This document shows, one piece after another, positions 16,728 through 24,184 of a DNA stretch of 64,000 bases (within the stretch, counting starts at the first letter, position 1; each line of letters opens with the position of its first letter). Origin of the DNA: Paenibacillus glycanilyticus (GTDB taxonomy: Bacteria; Bacillota; Bacilli; Paenibacillales; Paenibacillaceae); assembly GCF_030161375.1 (NCBI RefSeq), contig NZ_BSSQ01000005.1:62001-126000 (forward strand). The letters run 5' to 3'. The notes under the pieces were generated by a model that was not told the origin of the DNA, ran no database searches, and saw only the letters and a list, made by a program, of their open reading frames with translations. Position numbers and translations under genes: made by a program.

Positions 16728-17888
16728 CTACAAAATACTAGCCGTTTGGGACATTAAATTAGACAACTCGCTTAATTGATCGCTTATGACGCGAATTTCT
16801 TCCGTGGACAGCTTATCGTAAGCGATATATTGTCCATTTGTTTGATGAGTCCGAAGCGTTCCTTCAAGTTGCTGGAATGATTGATCCAATTGATTGCCCA
16901 ATTCAGGATTTTTCTCGTTTAAAGCAGGAATAATAGAGAGATACACGGTTTTTGAGCCGTTAACATTTGCCGCAAAATCAACTAAATCCAGATGGGAATA
17001 AATCTCCTCTTCGCCTGTAATTTTGGAAGTTGCAGCCTCGTTCAATAATTCCATCGCCCCTGCAACTACAAGCTTCGGATCAAGCTCATAGGATTTTGCT
17101 TGTTCTTGCAGCGCCTTTGTATCTATGACTAACTGATCGGCCACTTGGCTCATGCCTTCAAGCGAATGGTCTTCCCATAATGCCTTTTCAATTCTATGGA
17201 AGCCGGTCCAGGCGGATACATCTTCAACATCGCCAATACGGGCATCGATTTTGGGATCAAGCTCCCCAAAGCTTTCGGCAATCGGTTCAATCTCTTCATA
17301 GAATACGCGGGCTTTTGCATATTCTTGTTTCGCCCGCTCCACATCCCCACTCTTAACGGCATCCGCGAATAACGCCGTTTGTTTGGTGAGGTTATCGGTT
17401 TGTTCCTCTACGTACAGCTTATAATTAGCTACTGCTTTAGTTAATATCTCCGAGGATTCCCCGCTACTTTCCTTGGCATTTAACAATGCGGTCAAAGCGT
17501 CTTGCAATTTGGAAGCCGTGTCGGTCAACACATTAAAATCAATCTTATCGTAAGCGGAAGCTGAGAAGATCGGCATTTCGTACTTTTCGACATCGGTATA
17601 TTCAAGCGGATAGGTTTGGCGAACGGCATTCTCGTAGGATAGCCACGCATCATTGATGGACTTACCTAAACTCTTCACCAATTCGGTATCTTGTTTAGTA
17701 ATGGCATCTTGCAGCTGAGTTGTTAATCCCTGCAGCTTAGCAGTCCCCTCTTGTATAGCATTATGATCCTTTGCAGGCGCTTGGCTTTGCTCTGTATTCT
17801 CCGGTTTAGCCGTGTCGTTATTGCCGCAAGCACTTAAGGTTAAGGCTGTAGCTACTACTAATGCCGAGAGCGTTATAGACTTTTTCAA
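16728..17888 (-). CDS. efeO: EfeO/EfeM-type iron-binding lipoprotein (imelysin fold)
   Basis: 386-residue lipoprotein (lipobox LSAC, C21) of the ferrous/ferric iron importer. The C-terminal imelysin (M75-like) domain has the metal site motif H231-x-x-E234 (GFHRIEKALW). The N-terminal region (45-165) is not the cupredoxin seen in the E. coli protein but a helical domain with x-x2-V-x10-W82, matching the extracellular repeats of EfeU and of the 14117-15319 protein. Sits 40 bp after efeU and 13 bp before efeB. It presumably presents iron to the EfeU permease. Confidence 0.92.
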   Translation of the reverse strand: MKKSITLSALVVATALTLSACGNNDTAKPENTEQSQAPAKDHNAIQEGTAKLQGLTTQLQDAITKQDTELVKSLGKSINDAWLSYENAVRQTYPLEYTDVEKYEMPIFSASAYDKIDFNVLTDTASKLQDALTALLNAKESSGESSEILTKAVANYKLYVEEQTDNLTKQTALFADAVKSGDVERAKQEYAKARVFYEEIEPIAESFGELDPKIDARIGDVEDVSAWTGFHRIEKALWEDHSLEGMSQVADQLVIDTKALQEQAKSYELDPKLVVAGAMELLNEAATSKITGEEEIYSHLDLVDFAANVNGSKTVYLSIIPALNEKNPELGNQLDQSFQQLEGTLRTHQTNGQYIAYDKLSTEEIRVISDQLSELSNLMSQTASIL

Positions 17889-17927
17889 TTGAATTCCCCC
17901 AAATGTGTTTTGTTGCCAATATTTAAA

Positions 17928-19391
17928 TTAAATAATGGTTCTGTTCTTGGAATAGCGAGTAGATCCTAGCTTCTGATAGAGCCATATAGCAATCGCGGCC
18001 AGCACGAAGACTAGCTGTGGCAAGAAACTGTACCACGATGGATATATGCTTAATGCCATACGTTCCGGTAAATAGTCTTGCATGGTGGAAGGGATAACTC
18101 CTGCCATTTGCAAACTATGGATCCCCGATCCAATAAATTTAAAGCATAAGTAAAATACAATTAGACTCGAAACGAGGAATACCGGGCGAATGGGTAAGCG
18201 AGTTCCTGCTTTTATCATGACAACCGCACAAATGGCCAGAATGCCAAACCCAGCAATAATTCCTGCAGAAAGCGCAACATTGGACATTTTGCCAACCATG
18301 CCTACTAGAAAAATAACCGTTTCAAGACCTTCTCGCACGATGGCGAAGAAAGCGAGTAAAGCGAACGAGATCATGCGGCCGCTTGTGAGCGCTTTGTTGC
18401 TTTGGGCTTGCAGGAACTGATTCCAGCGTTTAACATCCGAATTCCGATGCAGCCAGTAGCTGACGTACAGGAGCATTACGCTTGCGATTACGCCCGTCCA
18501 CCCGTTAATTAACGTATTGTTATGGCCAAACGTACTGGAAGATAGTAACAATGACACGATAACACCAACAACTAGACAGACTAACAAAGCAGCTGCGGCC
18601 CCGCCAATAATCCACCTATTTGCAAGAGTAGATTGCGACCGCTTGGTGTACATGAGCAAAGTTCCTACCACGAGTAACCCTTCCAAACCTTCGCGCAGCG
18701 GTATTAAAGCTGCATCCCACCAGGAATATTGAGCGTCAAGAAGCGGTGTTAATGATTGAATTAATCTTTCTACCACTTGAATGGCTTGATTTTGTTTCTC
18801 TCTATTGTTCAGATTGGCATCCAGCAGAACCAGATCACGCTCAGCGTTGTTATACTTGGTTTGCGACTGGCTGACGACATCCCCTTCGACGGAGAGCCAT
18901 TCCCTTTGTAGAAGTTTTACTTCCTTTTGAGCCTCCAGCCAATTTTGCTTCTCCAACAAATTACCGACCTTCTGAAGCTTAACGATATAAGTCTCGAGGG
19001 TCATCGCGCTTTTCCCTGAATTGCTTATGTATGCGCCATCCGAATAGTTATTTAGCGAGAACTGCAACGTGCCTGCTATTTCCGAGGCTTGAGCTGCATC
19101 CTTGTTAAGGAAAGCTAAGGACAAGCTTGCGATTTGCCGATCGATTTCTAACGCCATATCGATTGAATCTTGCTTCACGGCCGTTTTATTGGAACTCCAC
19201 CACTTTTTGATAATCGCCAAATCCTCGTAGGCTTTTTCCAGGTCCTTGTTCTCCAGATCCGTAACCAGATTGGACATATAAGTCTTCGGATCATTCCCCT
19301 GTGCGCCGCTTAATTGATCCGAGGCAAACAAAGTACCGCTGTTCCAGCAGAGTAATGCGAATATAAAGATAATTAAAACTAGCCTAGGCAT
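17928..19391 (-). CDS. efeU: EfeU: FTR1-family iron permease with extracellular helical repeats
   Basis: Iron permease. A signal peptide (residues 1-25 of the longer reading) precedes an extracellular region with two helical repeats (L53-x2-A-x10-W67 and W153-x2-A-x10-W167), then about seven membrane helices. The two REGLE motifs (residues 235-239 and 355-359) are the iron-translocation motifs of FTR1/EfeU. I use the second ATG (19391), 6 bases after AGGAG; the first ATG (19397) lies inside that ribosome site. Gap to fur is only 12 bp, so co-transcription under Fur control is likely. Confidence 0.94.
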   Translation of the reverse strand: MPRLVLIIFIFALLCWNSGTLFASDQLSGAQGNDPKTYMSNLVTDLENKDLEKAYEDLAIIKKWWSSNKTAVKQDSIDMALEIDRQIASLSLAFLNKDAAQASEIAGTLQFSLNNYSDGAYISNSGKSAMTLETYIVKLQKVGNLLEKQNWLEAQKEVKLLQREWLSVEGDVVSQSQTKYNNAERDLVLLDANLNNREKQNQAIQVVERLIQSLTPLLDAQYSWWDAALIPLREGLEGLLVVGTLLMYTKRSQSTLANRWIIGGAAAALLVCLVVGVIVSLLLSSSTFGHNNTLINGWTGVIASVMLLYVSYWLHRNSDVKRWNQFLQAQSNKALTSGRMISFALLAFFAIVREGLETVIFLVGMVGKMSNVALSAGIIAGFGILAICAVVMIKAGTRLPIRPVFLVSSLIVFYLCFKFIGSGIHSLQMAGVIPSTMQDYLPERMALSIYPSWYSFLPQLVFVLAAIAIWLYQKLGSTRYSKNRTII

Positions 19392-19403
19392 ACACATCTC
19401 CTA

Positions 19404-19895
19404 TTATCTATTCGTTAGTCTGTCTCCATGAATACGACAGCTCTCCTTCTGGCAATCACTATAAATACCTGAAAATACAAGCTGATGATCCATTACCTTA
19501 AATCCAAATTCTCGTTGTAATCGTTCTTCTATTTCCATTAACCAGTCCTCTTTGATAAGCTTTACATCTTTGCACCTCGTGCAGATCAGCATATGAGAAC
19601 CATGTTTTTGATCCCGTTCACAAATTGTGTACCGGGGAACTGGGAAATCATGTGTCATTTTTTTGATTATATGCAGCTCTATCAATAAATCTAAGTTGCG
19701 ATAAATGGTTGCAATGCCGATTCTGCGGATTTCTCTTACTCTATTAAAAATTTCGCTTGCGCTAAAATGTTCATCCTTATGCTCCAGCAAAAAGCGAATA
19801 ATGACTTCTCGCTCCAATGTCATTTTTAAGCCGCTCTTATTCAGAATAGATAAGATACTTTCTAGCTCTTCCGATTGCAAAATAAAAACACGCAC
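19404..19895 (-). CDS. fur: Fur-family metalloregulator
   Basis: About 160 residues. Winged helix with the recognition helix region RRIGIATIYRNLDLLIELHII, the His-rich metal region (KHGSHMLICTRC, C105-x2-C108) and a second pair C148-x4-C153, together the structural zinc site of Fur/PerR/Zur proteins. I prefer Fur because it heads the efe iron operon and a Fur box lies 13 bases upstream; PerR or Zur is not excluded from sequence. The start is uncertain: GTG at 19895 or TTG at 19880, the latter better spaced from AAAGGTG. It may repress its own operon. Confidence 0.88.
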   Translation of the reverse strand: MRVFILQSEELESILSILNKSGLKMTLEREVIIRFLLEHKDEHFSASEIFNRVREIRRIGIATIYRNLDLLIELHIIKKMTHDFPVPRYTICERDQKHGSHMLICTRCKDVKLIKEDWLMEIEERLQREFGFKVMDHQLVFSGIYSDCQKESCRIHGDRLTNR

Positions 19896-19907
19896 CTTTC
19901 GGGCATT

Positions 19908-19922
19908 TGATAGTGATTATCA
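19908..19922 (-). promoter_or_regulatory. Fur box upstream of fur-efeUOB
   Basis: TGATAGTGATTATCA has one mismatch to TGATAATnATTATCA and lies directly upstream of the ribosome site of fur. Predicts autoregulation and iron repression of the efe operon. Confidence 0.78.
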
Positions 19923-19956
19923 TCATCAGAACAAGATTACTATTAGATATTCGAGC

Positions 19957-19974
19957 AATTATCGAGTAATTATG
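19957..19974 (-). promoter_or_regulatory. 11-bp-spaced repeat AATTATC/AATTATG (copy 2)
   Basis: AATTATC at 19957-19963 and AATTATG at 19968-19974, the same pair and spacing as at 13968-13985 upstream of the cnt-like operon. Surrounding sequence is also related, so the two promoters probably share a second regulator besides Fur. Confidence 0.45.
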
Positions 19975-20010
19975 TGAAGAGAATGTGATTTTTGAATGAA
20001 ATAGAGAAAA

Positions 20011-20033
20011 GCCCCAGAGCCGTTCTCTGGGGC
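20011..20033 (-). terminator. Terminator-like hairpin in the divergent fur / siderophore-binding intergenic region
   Basis: Perfect 9-bp stem GCCCCAGAG / CTCTGGGGC, loop of five, followed on the minus strand by TTTTCTCTATTTC. No minus-strand gene ends here, so it may block antisense transcription from the rightward unit or be a relic. Confidence 0.6.
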
Positions 20034-20086
20034 CAATCCTATACTTGCACATTCAGATAATCCATCATTCATATTCTGTTCGTCTA

Positions 20087-20115
20087 TTGTACTTAACCAC
20101 AACGTCTCGTATATT
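20087..20115 (+). promoter_or_regulatory. SigA-type promoter of the siderophore-binding gene
   Basis: TTGTAC (20087-20092), 17-bp spacer, TATATT (20110-20115). The Fur box begins 4 bases after the -10, so bound Fur would cover the start site. Confidence 0.65.
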
Positions 20116-20118
20116 GTA

Positions 20119-20137
20119 ATTGATAATGCTTATCAAT
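20119..20137 (+). promoter_or_regulatory. Fur box upstream of the siderophore-binding gene
   Basis: ATTGATAA-TGC-TTATCAAT is a perfect inverted repeat; its core TGATAATGCTTATCA (20121-20135) has one mismatch to the Fur consensus. Predicts repression by iron. Confidence 0.82.
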
Positions 20138-20162
20138 AGACTGGATAGGAGATAATCTAACA

Positions 20163-21119
20163 ATGAAATCTATCATGCTGTACGTTCTTCTGAGTGTAAG
20201 TCTTATGCTATCAGGTTGCAGTTCCGATTCGGATCCCGCTCCAGCTCCAACCGCTGCTGTAACGGAATCCAACACTAATAGTGCTCCTGCGTTTCCTAGA
20301 ACAATAACAGATGCAAAAGGAGAACAAATTATCCCAATCGCTCCCCAAAAAATTGCGCTAACCGCATGGGGCTTCATCGACATGTTGTTGACTTTAGAGC
20401 CTCAACAACTTGCAACTACAGGTTATTCCTACTATTCTAAGCTTGATGCATTTAAGGCTTCCTTCGCTTCAGAATCCTTTGTAGATTTAGGCTCTGATAC
20501 TCAAATTAATATGGAGAAACTATTGGAGTACAAACCAGACATTATTTTAGCCGGAGGCACGGATAATGATGCCGTATATTCGCAACTTACAAAGATCGCG
20601 CCTGTCGTATTTATAGATGCCGCCAAAGGTTACGAGGATTGGAAGTGGGCTTTAACCGAATATGCGAAAGCATTAGGATTAGAAGACAAGGCTAAACAGG
20701 TTATTGAAGACCATGAAGCTAAGCTCCATTCCGCCAAAAATAAATTAGAGAAATACAAGGACCAGAACGTTATTTTCCTTGACCCCAGCGAAGGTGAATT
20801 TTATTTGTGGGGAACGGATCGATTAAGCACCTATTACGATGTTCTTGGTTTGAAGATGGTTGACACCGAGCTCGCTGCGTCGGGTGGACAAATAACGCTA
20901 GAGGGTCTTCTCGAACTCAATCCGGACCATATTTTCCTGCATAACCGCCCAACTGCTCCAGCCGCGGAGGCATTAGAAGCGCTTAGCAAAAGCAAGGTCT
21001 GGAATATGCTGGACGCTGTGAAGAATGGACATGTATATACCTTGGAATCTTCAGCCTTCTCCCCTGGGCCTACTGGTGTTGGATACGGGGTTGATCATAT
21101 TCTAGAAGCTTTGAACTAA
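20163..21119 (+). CDS. Iron-siderophore-binding lipoprotein (FepB/FhuD-type)
   Basis: 318 residues. Lipobox MLSGC (C19), a low-complexity linker (about 20-45), then a two-lobed periplasmic-binding fold of the cobalamin/Fe-siderophore type: ITDAKGEQIIPIAPQKIALTAW, EKLLEYKPDIILAGG, GQITLEGLLELNPDHIFLHNR, VYTLESSAFSPGPTGVGYGVDHIL. It should capture a ferric siderophore outside the cell. No cognate permease or ATPase genes adjoin it, so it must use a transporter encoded elsewhere or serve in sensing with the AraC regulator downstream. Preceded by a promoter and Fur box. Confidence 0.92.
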   Translation: MKSIMLYVLLSVSLMLSGCSSDSDPAPAPTAAVTESNTNSAPAFPRTITDAKGEQIIPIAPQKIALTAWGFIDMLLTLEPQQLATTGYSYYSKLDAFKASFASESFVDLGSDTQINMEKLLEYKPDIILAGGTDNDAVYSQLTKIAPVVFIDAAKGYEDWKWALTEYAKALGLEDKAKQVIEDHEAKLHSAKNKLEKYKDQNVIFLDPSEGEFYLWGTDRLSTYYDVLGLKMVDTELAASGGQITLEGLLELNPDHIFLHNRPTAPAAEALEALSKSKVWNMLDAVKNGHVYTLESSAFSPGPTGVGYGVDHILEALN

Positions 21120-21141
21120 TTACATCAAGTTTGATAACGCC

Positions 21142-21165
21142 AACTCCCGATTCTTCTCGGGAGTT
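21142..21165 (+). terminator. Hairpin between the siderophore-binding and AraC genes
   Basis: AACTCCCGA / TCGGGAGTT, six-base loop, followed by TTTTGCCTTT. The AraC ribosome site starts 11 bases later, so this probably acts as a partial terminator that lowers regulator expression. Confidence 0.75.
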
Positions 21166-21185
21166 TTGCCTTTATGGAGGATTGC

Positions 21186-22001
21186 ATGGTCGATATTATT
21201 GAATTAGCCAACGATGTTCTACTTGCTAAATTAGAGATTGCAGGGGTGTATCGAGTAAAACTCCCTCCTAATCAGAGCTTTGGCAACGTTAATATTAAAC
21301 AAGCCGGTTTCCTGTTTATACTTCGTGGTGAAGCCGAGTTTAGTTGCGATGGCGAATCTTACCGTCTAACTCCCGGGCTGATGCTGCATGGAATGAAAGA
21401 TATGCACTTGAAGTATACAACCGGACGAGATGAAGAATTCGAGTATATTCTGGTGAATTATCGCGGTATGACTAAGGAGCAACAGATTTACCAACATCTA
21501 AACGGACATTTTGTCATGAACATTCCTATGAGTATGGATATGTCCAGCAGGCTGCTTTTTCTTCATTCGATTTCACTAGATCCGGATTCTATTTCTGCCT
21601 TAAAGTTAAATATTGCTTTTATGCAATTAATGCTTGATATATTTGAGCAGACTCGCCAGCAATCGTCTCATAATCGGTCTCACTTAATGGTGGAAGATAC
21701 GCTTGCGTATATCCACGAACACTATATGAGCCCGATCTCTCTAGCTTCGCTTGCGGCACGTTATAAGGTTAGCGAAGGATTCTTCTCATTTAAATTTCGT
21801 AATTACACGGGCATTAGCCCGATCGAATATTTACTGCGGTTTAGGATTAATCGTTCGAGAGAACTTCTGGCAACCAATCAATTTACCGTGCGTGAAGTCG
21901 CAAGACAAGTCGGTTACGCAGATGCTTATTACTTCAGCAGATTATTTAAAAAACATACTGGAATAGCTCCGAGTCAACTACTTACAAATAGACTGCTGTG
22001 A
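21186..22001 (+). CDS. AraC-family regulator, likely of siderophore uptake
   Basis: 271 residues. An N-terminal cupin-like sensing domain (about 1-150; FILRGEAEFSCDGESYRLTPGLMLHGMKD) and a C-terminal double helix-turn-helix (ISLASLAARYKVSEGFFSFKFRNYTGISPIEYLLRFRI... VREVARQVGYADAYYFSRLFKKHTGIAPSQ). The ATG at 21186 lies 5 bases after GGAGG; a longer start at 21174 overlaps that site. In B. subtilis, Btr fuses an AraC activator to a siderophore-binding domain; here the two parts are adjacent genes. Role as siderophore-responsive activator is inferred. Confidence 0.88.
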   Translation: MVDIIELANDVLLAKLEIAGVYRVKLPPNQSFGNVNIKQAGFLFILRGEAEFSCDGESYRLTPGLMLHGMKDMHLKYTTGRDEEFEYILVNYRGMTKEQQIYQHLNGHFVMNIPMSMDMSSRLLFLHSISLDPDSISALKLNIAFMQLMLDIFEQTRQQSSHNRSHLMVEDTLAYIHEHYMSPISLASLAARYKVSEGFFSFKFRNYTGISPIEYLLRFRINRSRELLATNQFTVREVARQVGYADAYYFSRLFKKHTGIAPSQLLTNRLL

Positions 22002-22002
22002 A

Positions 22003-23049
22003 TTAGGAGTCAACATCCTTGCTGTTGACGTCCTTCCCATCAAAAGACGCGCGGAAAGTCGGAAGCAGCTGATCCGCTACCCATTTATGCTTTTCCACCG
22101 TGCCATCGCCAATATTAATCTCGATATAGTAGGTCTTCTCCGGCAAGCGGAGGATCCAGAATTGGGAGTAGGTGACGGAGAACGGTTCATTATGGCCGGC
22201 TATAAATCCGACGAAACGACCGTCGTTCGTCTGGAGCGTACGTTCCAGAACCGTAAACCAAGAAGTATGAATTTGTTTCTTCAGTTGTTCCATCGCTTCG
22301 GCATCCGTCAACGGCTTTCCGCCTTCATCCGTCCATATCGTAACACCGAAATTAGCGTTCGGATCCGCATTGAGCGACCCGCTCCACTTCCAGACTCCGG
22401 GATGGGTCTCGAATCCAAACCAGCTTGCGGGGGACGGTTCGCTAGGATTGTGCAAAGGCGCCGCGATCGACCAACTATCCTTACTGCTTCCTATACGATG
22501 CTTGCCGTCGATCAGAATATCAGCCGCTCTCGTAATACGAATCGTCTTATTCTTGCTGTCAAACTTCACTGACGCTTCAAGCGATTGTGCAAAAAAACGC
22601 AACGGAACCATAATTGAGCCTTGTTTCTCTACCGCCGGCTGTGGCAGCTTAACGCCCTTTCCGTCTACTTGAGCTTCAAGTGCGCCAAGTTTCACGTAAG
22701 CACCGTAATCCCGATACGAATTGCTATTTAGGGTGAAAGACTTTTCATGGGCGATATTGAAAAATTGAATTTTCAGATCGAACGCGAGCATTAACGCTCT
22801 AACCGGTATCATTGTGACGCCATTTGTTTCATACATCCCTTGAACCTTTATGTGTTTGCCATTCACTATAGCCTTATCGCTGCCCTGCTTCAGATCAATC
22901 TCTATTCCTTCAGGTTGAGCGTCTGCAGCACTTGCCGCCAATGGAGAAGCAATCAGCCCCCCTATTAATAGGAAAACAATAAAGATAACTACCACTAAAC
23001 AAGTAATTCCGGTTTTCTTCCATTGTTGTAGCTTAATTTGTATGTTCAT
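22003..23049 (-). CDS. Exported protein with copper-amine-oxidase-N-like stalk domain
   Basis: 348 residues. A membrane segment or uncleaved signal (about 16-42) precedes two repeats of the 'copper amine oxidase N-terminal-like' surface domain (TMIPVRALMLAFDLKIQFF..., SIMVPLRFFAQSLEASVKFDSKNKTIRI). Residues about 190-340 form a region I do not recognise (SWFGFETHPGVWKWSGSLN...VERTLQTNDGRFVGFIAGHNEPFSVTYSQFWILRLPEKTYYIEINIGDG). The ATG at 23049 follows GGAGG by 11 bases. Such repeats are very common in Paenibacillaceae cell-surface proteins. Convergent with the AraC gene (1-bp gap between stops). Confidence 0.75.
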   Translation of the reverse strand: MNIQIKLQQWKKTGITCLVVVIFIVFLLIGGLIASPLAASAADAQPEGIEIDLKQGSDKAIVNGKHIKVQGMYETNGVTMIPVRALMLAFDLKIQFFNIAHEKSFTLNSNSYRDYGAYVKLGALEAQVDGKGVKLPQPAVEKQGSIMVPLRFFAQSLEASVKFDSKNKTIRITRAADILIDGKHRIGSSKDSWSIAAPLHNPSEPSPASWFGFETHPGVWKWSGSLNADPNANFGVTIWTDEGGKPLTDAEAMEQLKKQIHTSWFTVLERTLQTNDGRFVGFIAGHNEPFSVTYSQFWILRLPEKTYYIEINIGDGTVEKHKWVADQLLPTFRASFDGKDVNSKDVDS

Positions 23050-23248
23050 CGTAATGTGTACCTCCTTCTTCACTCTATAAAACCGTAAATCTAGCGAGAT
23101 GTTTTCTATACTATATCGTATATTGGTATTATTTGTATATATAAACTACTTCTTACATAATTCAGATAAATAGATTCCCGCGATGAAGGCACCGTTAATT
23201 TTGCCGACCATCTGCTTCAGCGGCAAGTTTAAACATACAAACAAAAAA

Positions 23249-23268
23249 AAACGGCATCTCTGCCGTTT
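23249..23268 (-). terminator. Terminator after the isomerase gene
   Basis: AAACGGCA-TCTC-TGCCGTTT followed on the minus strand by a run of T. Ends the leftward glycan-operon transcript 33 bases after the 23301 stop. Confidence 0.88.
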
Positions 23269-23300
23269 CTGCTTGTTCCAGCTATTTTATCTCGATTTGC

Positions 23301-24146
23301 CTATGAATTCTGGACTTCAGCCATACGTTTCATAATCGACGAGTAGGACGCCAATACATCGTTCACATCCAGATTTAACTGTTGCAGCTCAGGTCTCCAT
23401 TTGGGTTCCCACTCCAGCGAGTAATAACCGTCGTAACCGCTAGCCTCCAACGTTTGTACAATGGAGCGAAGCGGCAGAGCTCCTTCGCCTGTTCGCGTAT
23501 ACTTCCACTCATGGATGTTTGGGTCGTCGAATGGAACCCCGTCCTTCATGTGAATATGAGCGCAATTGCGGCCGAACAGGCGAACTGTCTCCTCCGGTGC
23601 TTCTCCGAACTCGAAAGGATGTATGATGTCGTAAATAACATGGCAGTTGTCACGGTCGATTTCGTTCAGCAGCTGCCTCAGCACTTGCCCGGTGGAAAAT
23701 TCATTATGCGTCTCGATCCATACTTGGACGCCGCGTTCCGACGCGTAATCGCAGGCCTCCCGCAAATAGCGGACAATCTGCTCCCGATCGATCGGTTGCT
23801 CTCCGGCATTCTTGAAGCGCAAGTAGTTGCCAAGCATGACGCGTACGCCTTTCGCCTCCAGCGCGTGGGCAAGTTCGATATTCCGCTTTAATTCCGCAAG
23901 CCGCTCGGCGCCGTTCGACTCCACCCCGTTGAAAATGACTCGCGTGCCTATATTCGTCACGGTAATGCCGGCATTGCGAAATTTCTCCGCCGCCTGCCGC
24001 AAATCTTCCTCTGTGGAATCGATGGTGACGGCATATCCGGCATCCTCTTTGAGCTCAATGCCTGTAAATCCATATCTCTTGCAGCTTTCAATTAATTGTT
24101 CTACGCTCCACCCTTCGCAAGGAAGGGTACTAAAGGACAGTTTCAT
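23301..24146 (-). CDS. Sugar phosphate isomerase/epimerase-like TIM barrel
   Basis: 281-residue AP-endonuclease-2/xylose-isomerase-like barrel. Characteristic pieces are LSFSTLPCEGWSVEQLIESCKRYGFTGIELKED, the metal-site acids in VWIETHNEF and VIYDIIHPF, and CAHIHMKDG plus YSLEWEPKW at the end. The family isomerises or epimerises sugars and also includes keto-sugar dehydratases. The ATG at 24146 follows GGGGGG by 10 bases. It is 38 bp downstream of a GH88 gene and likely co-transcribed. Two paralogues lie at 28779 and 54960. Substrate unknown; a uronate-derived sugar is plausible. Confidence 0.87.
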   Translation of the reverse strand: MKLSFSTLPCEGWSVEQLIESCKRYGFTGIELKEDAGYAVTIDSTEEDLRQAAEKFRNAGITVTNIGTRVIFNGVESNGAERLAELKRNIELAHALEAKGVRVMLGNYLRFKNAGEQPIDREQIVRYLREACDYASERGVQVWIETHNEFSTGQVLRQLLNEIDRDNCHVIYDIIHPFEFGEAPEETVRLFGRNCAHIHMKDGVPFDDPNIHEWKYTRTGEGALPLRSIVQTLEASGYDGYYSLEWEPKWRPELQQLNLDVNDVLASYSSIMKRMAEVQNS

Positions 24147-24184
24147 AATAGTCTGGCCCCCCTTTTCAATATGCGTATTATTAA

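Noticed and set aside
22087..22572. 161-residue plus-strand open frame
   Set aside because: Fully antisense to the stalk-domain protein gene; Arg/Pro-rich shadow translation without recognisable motifs.
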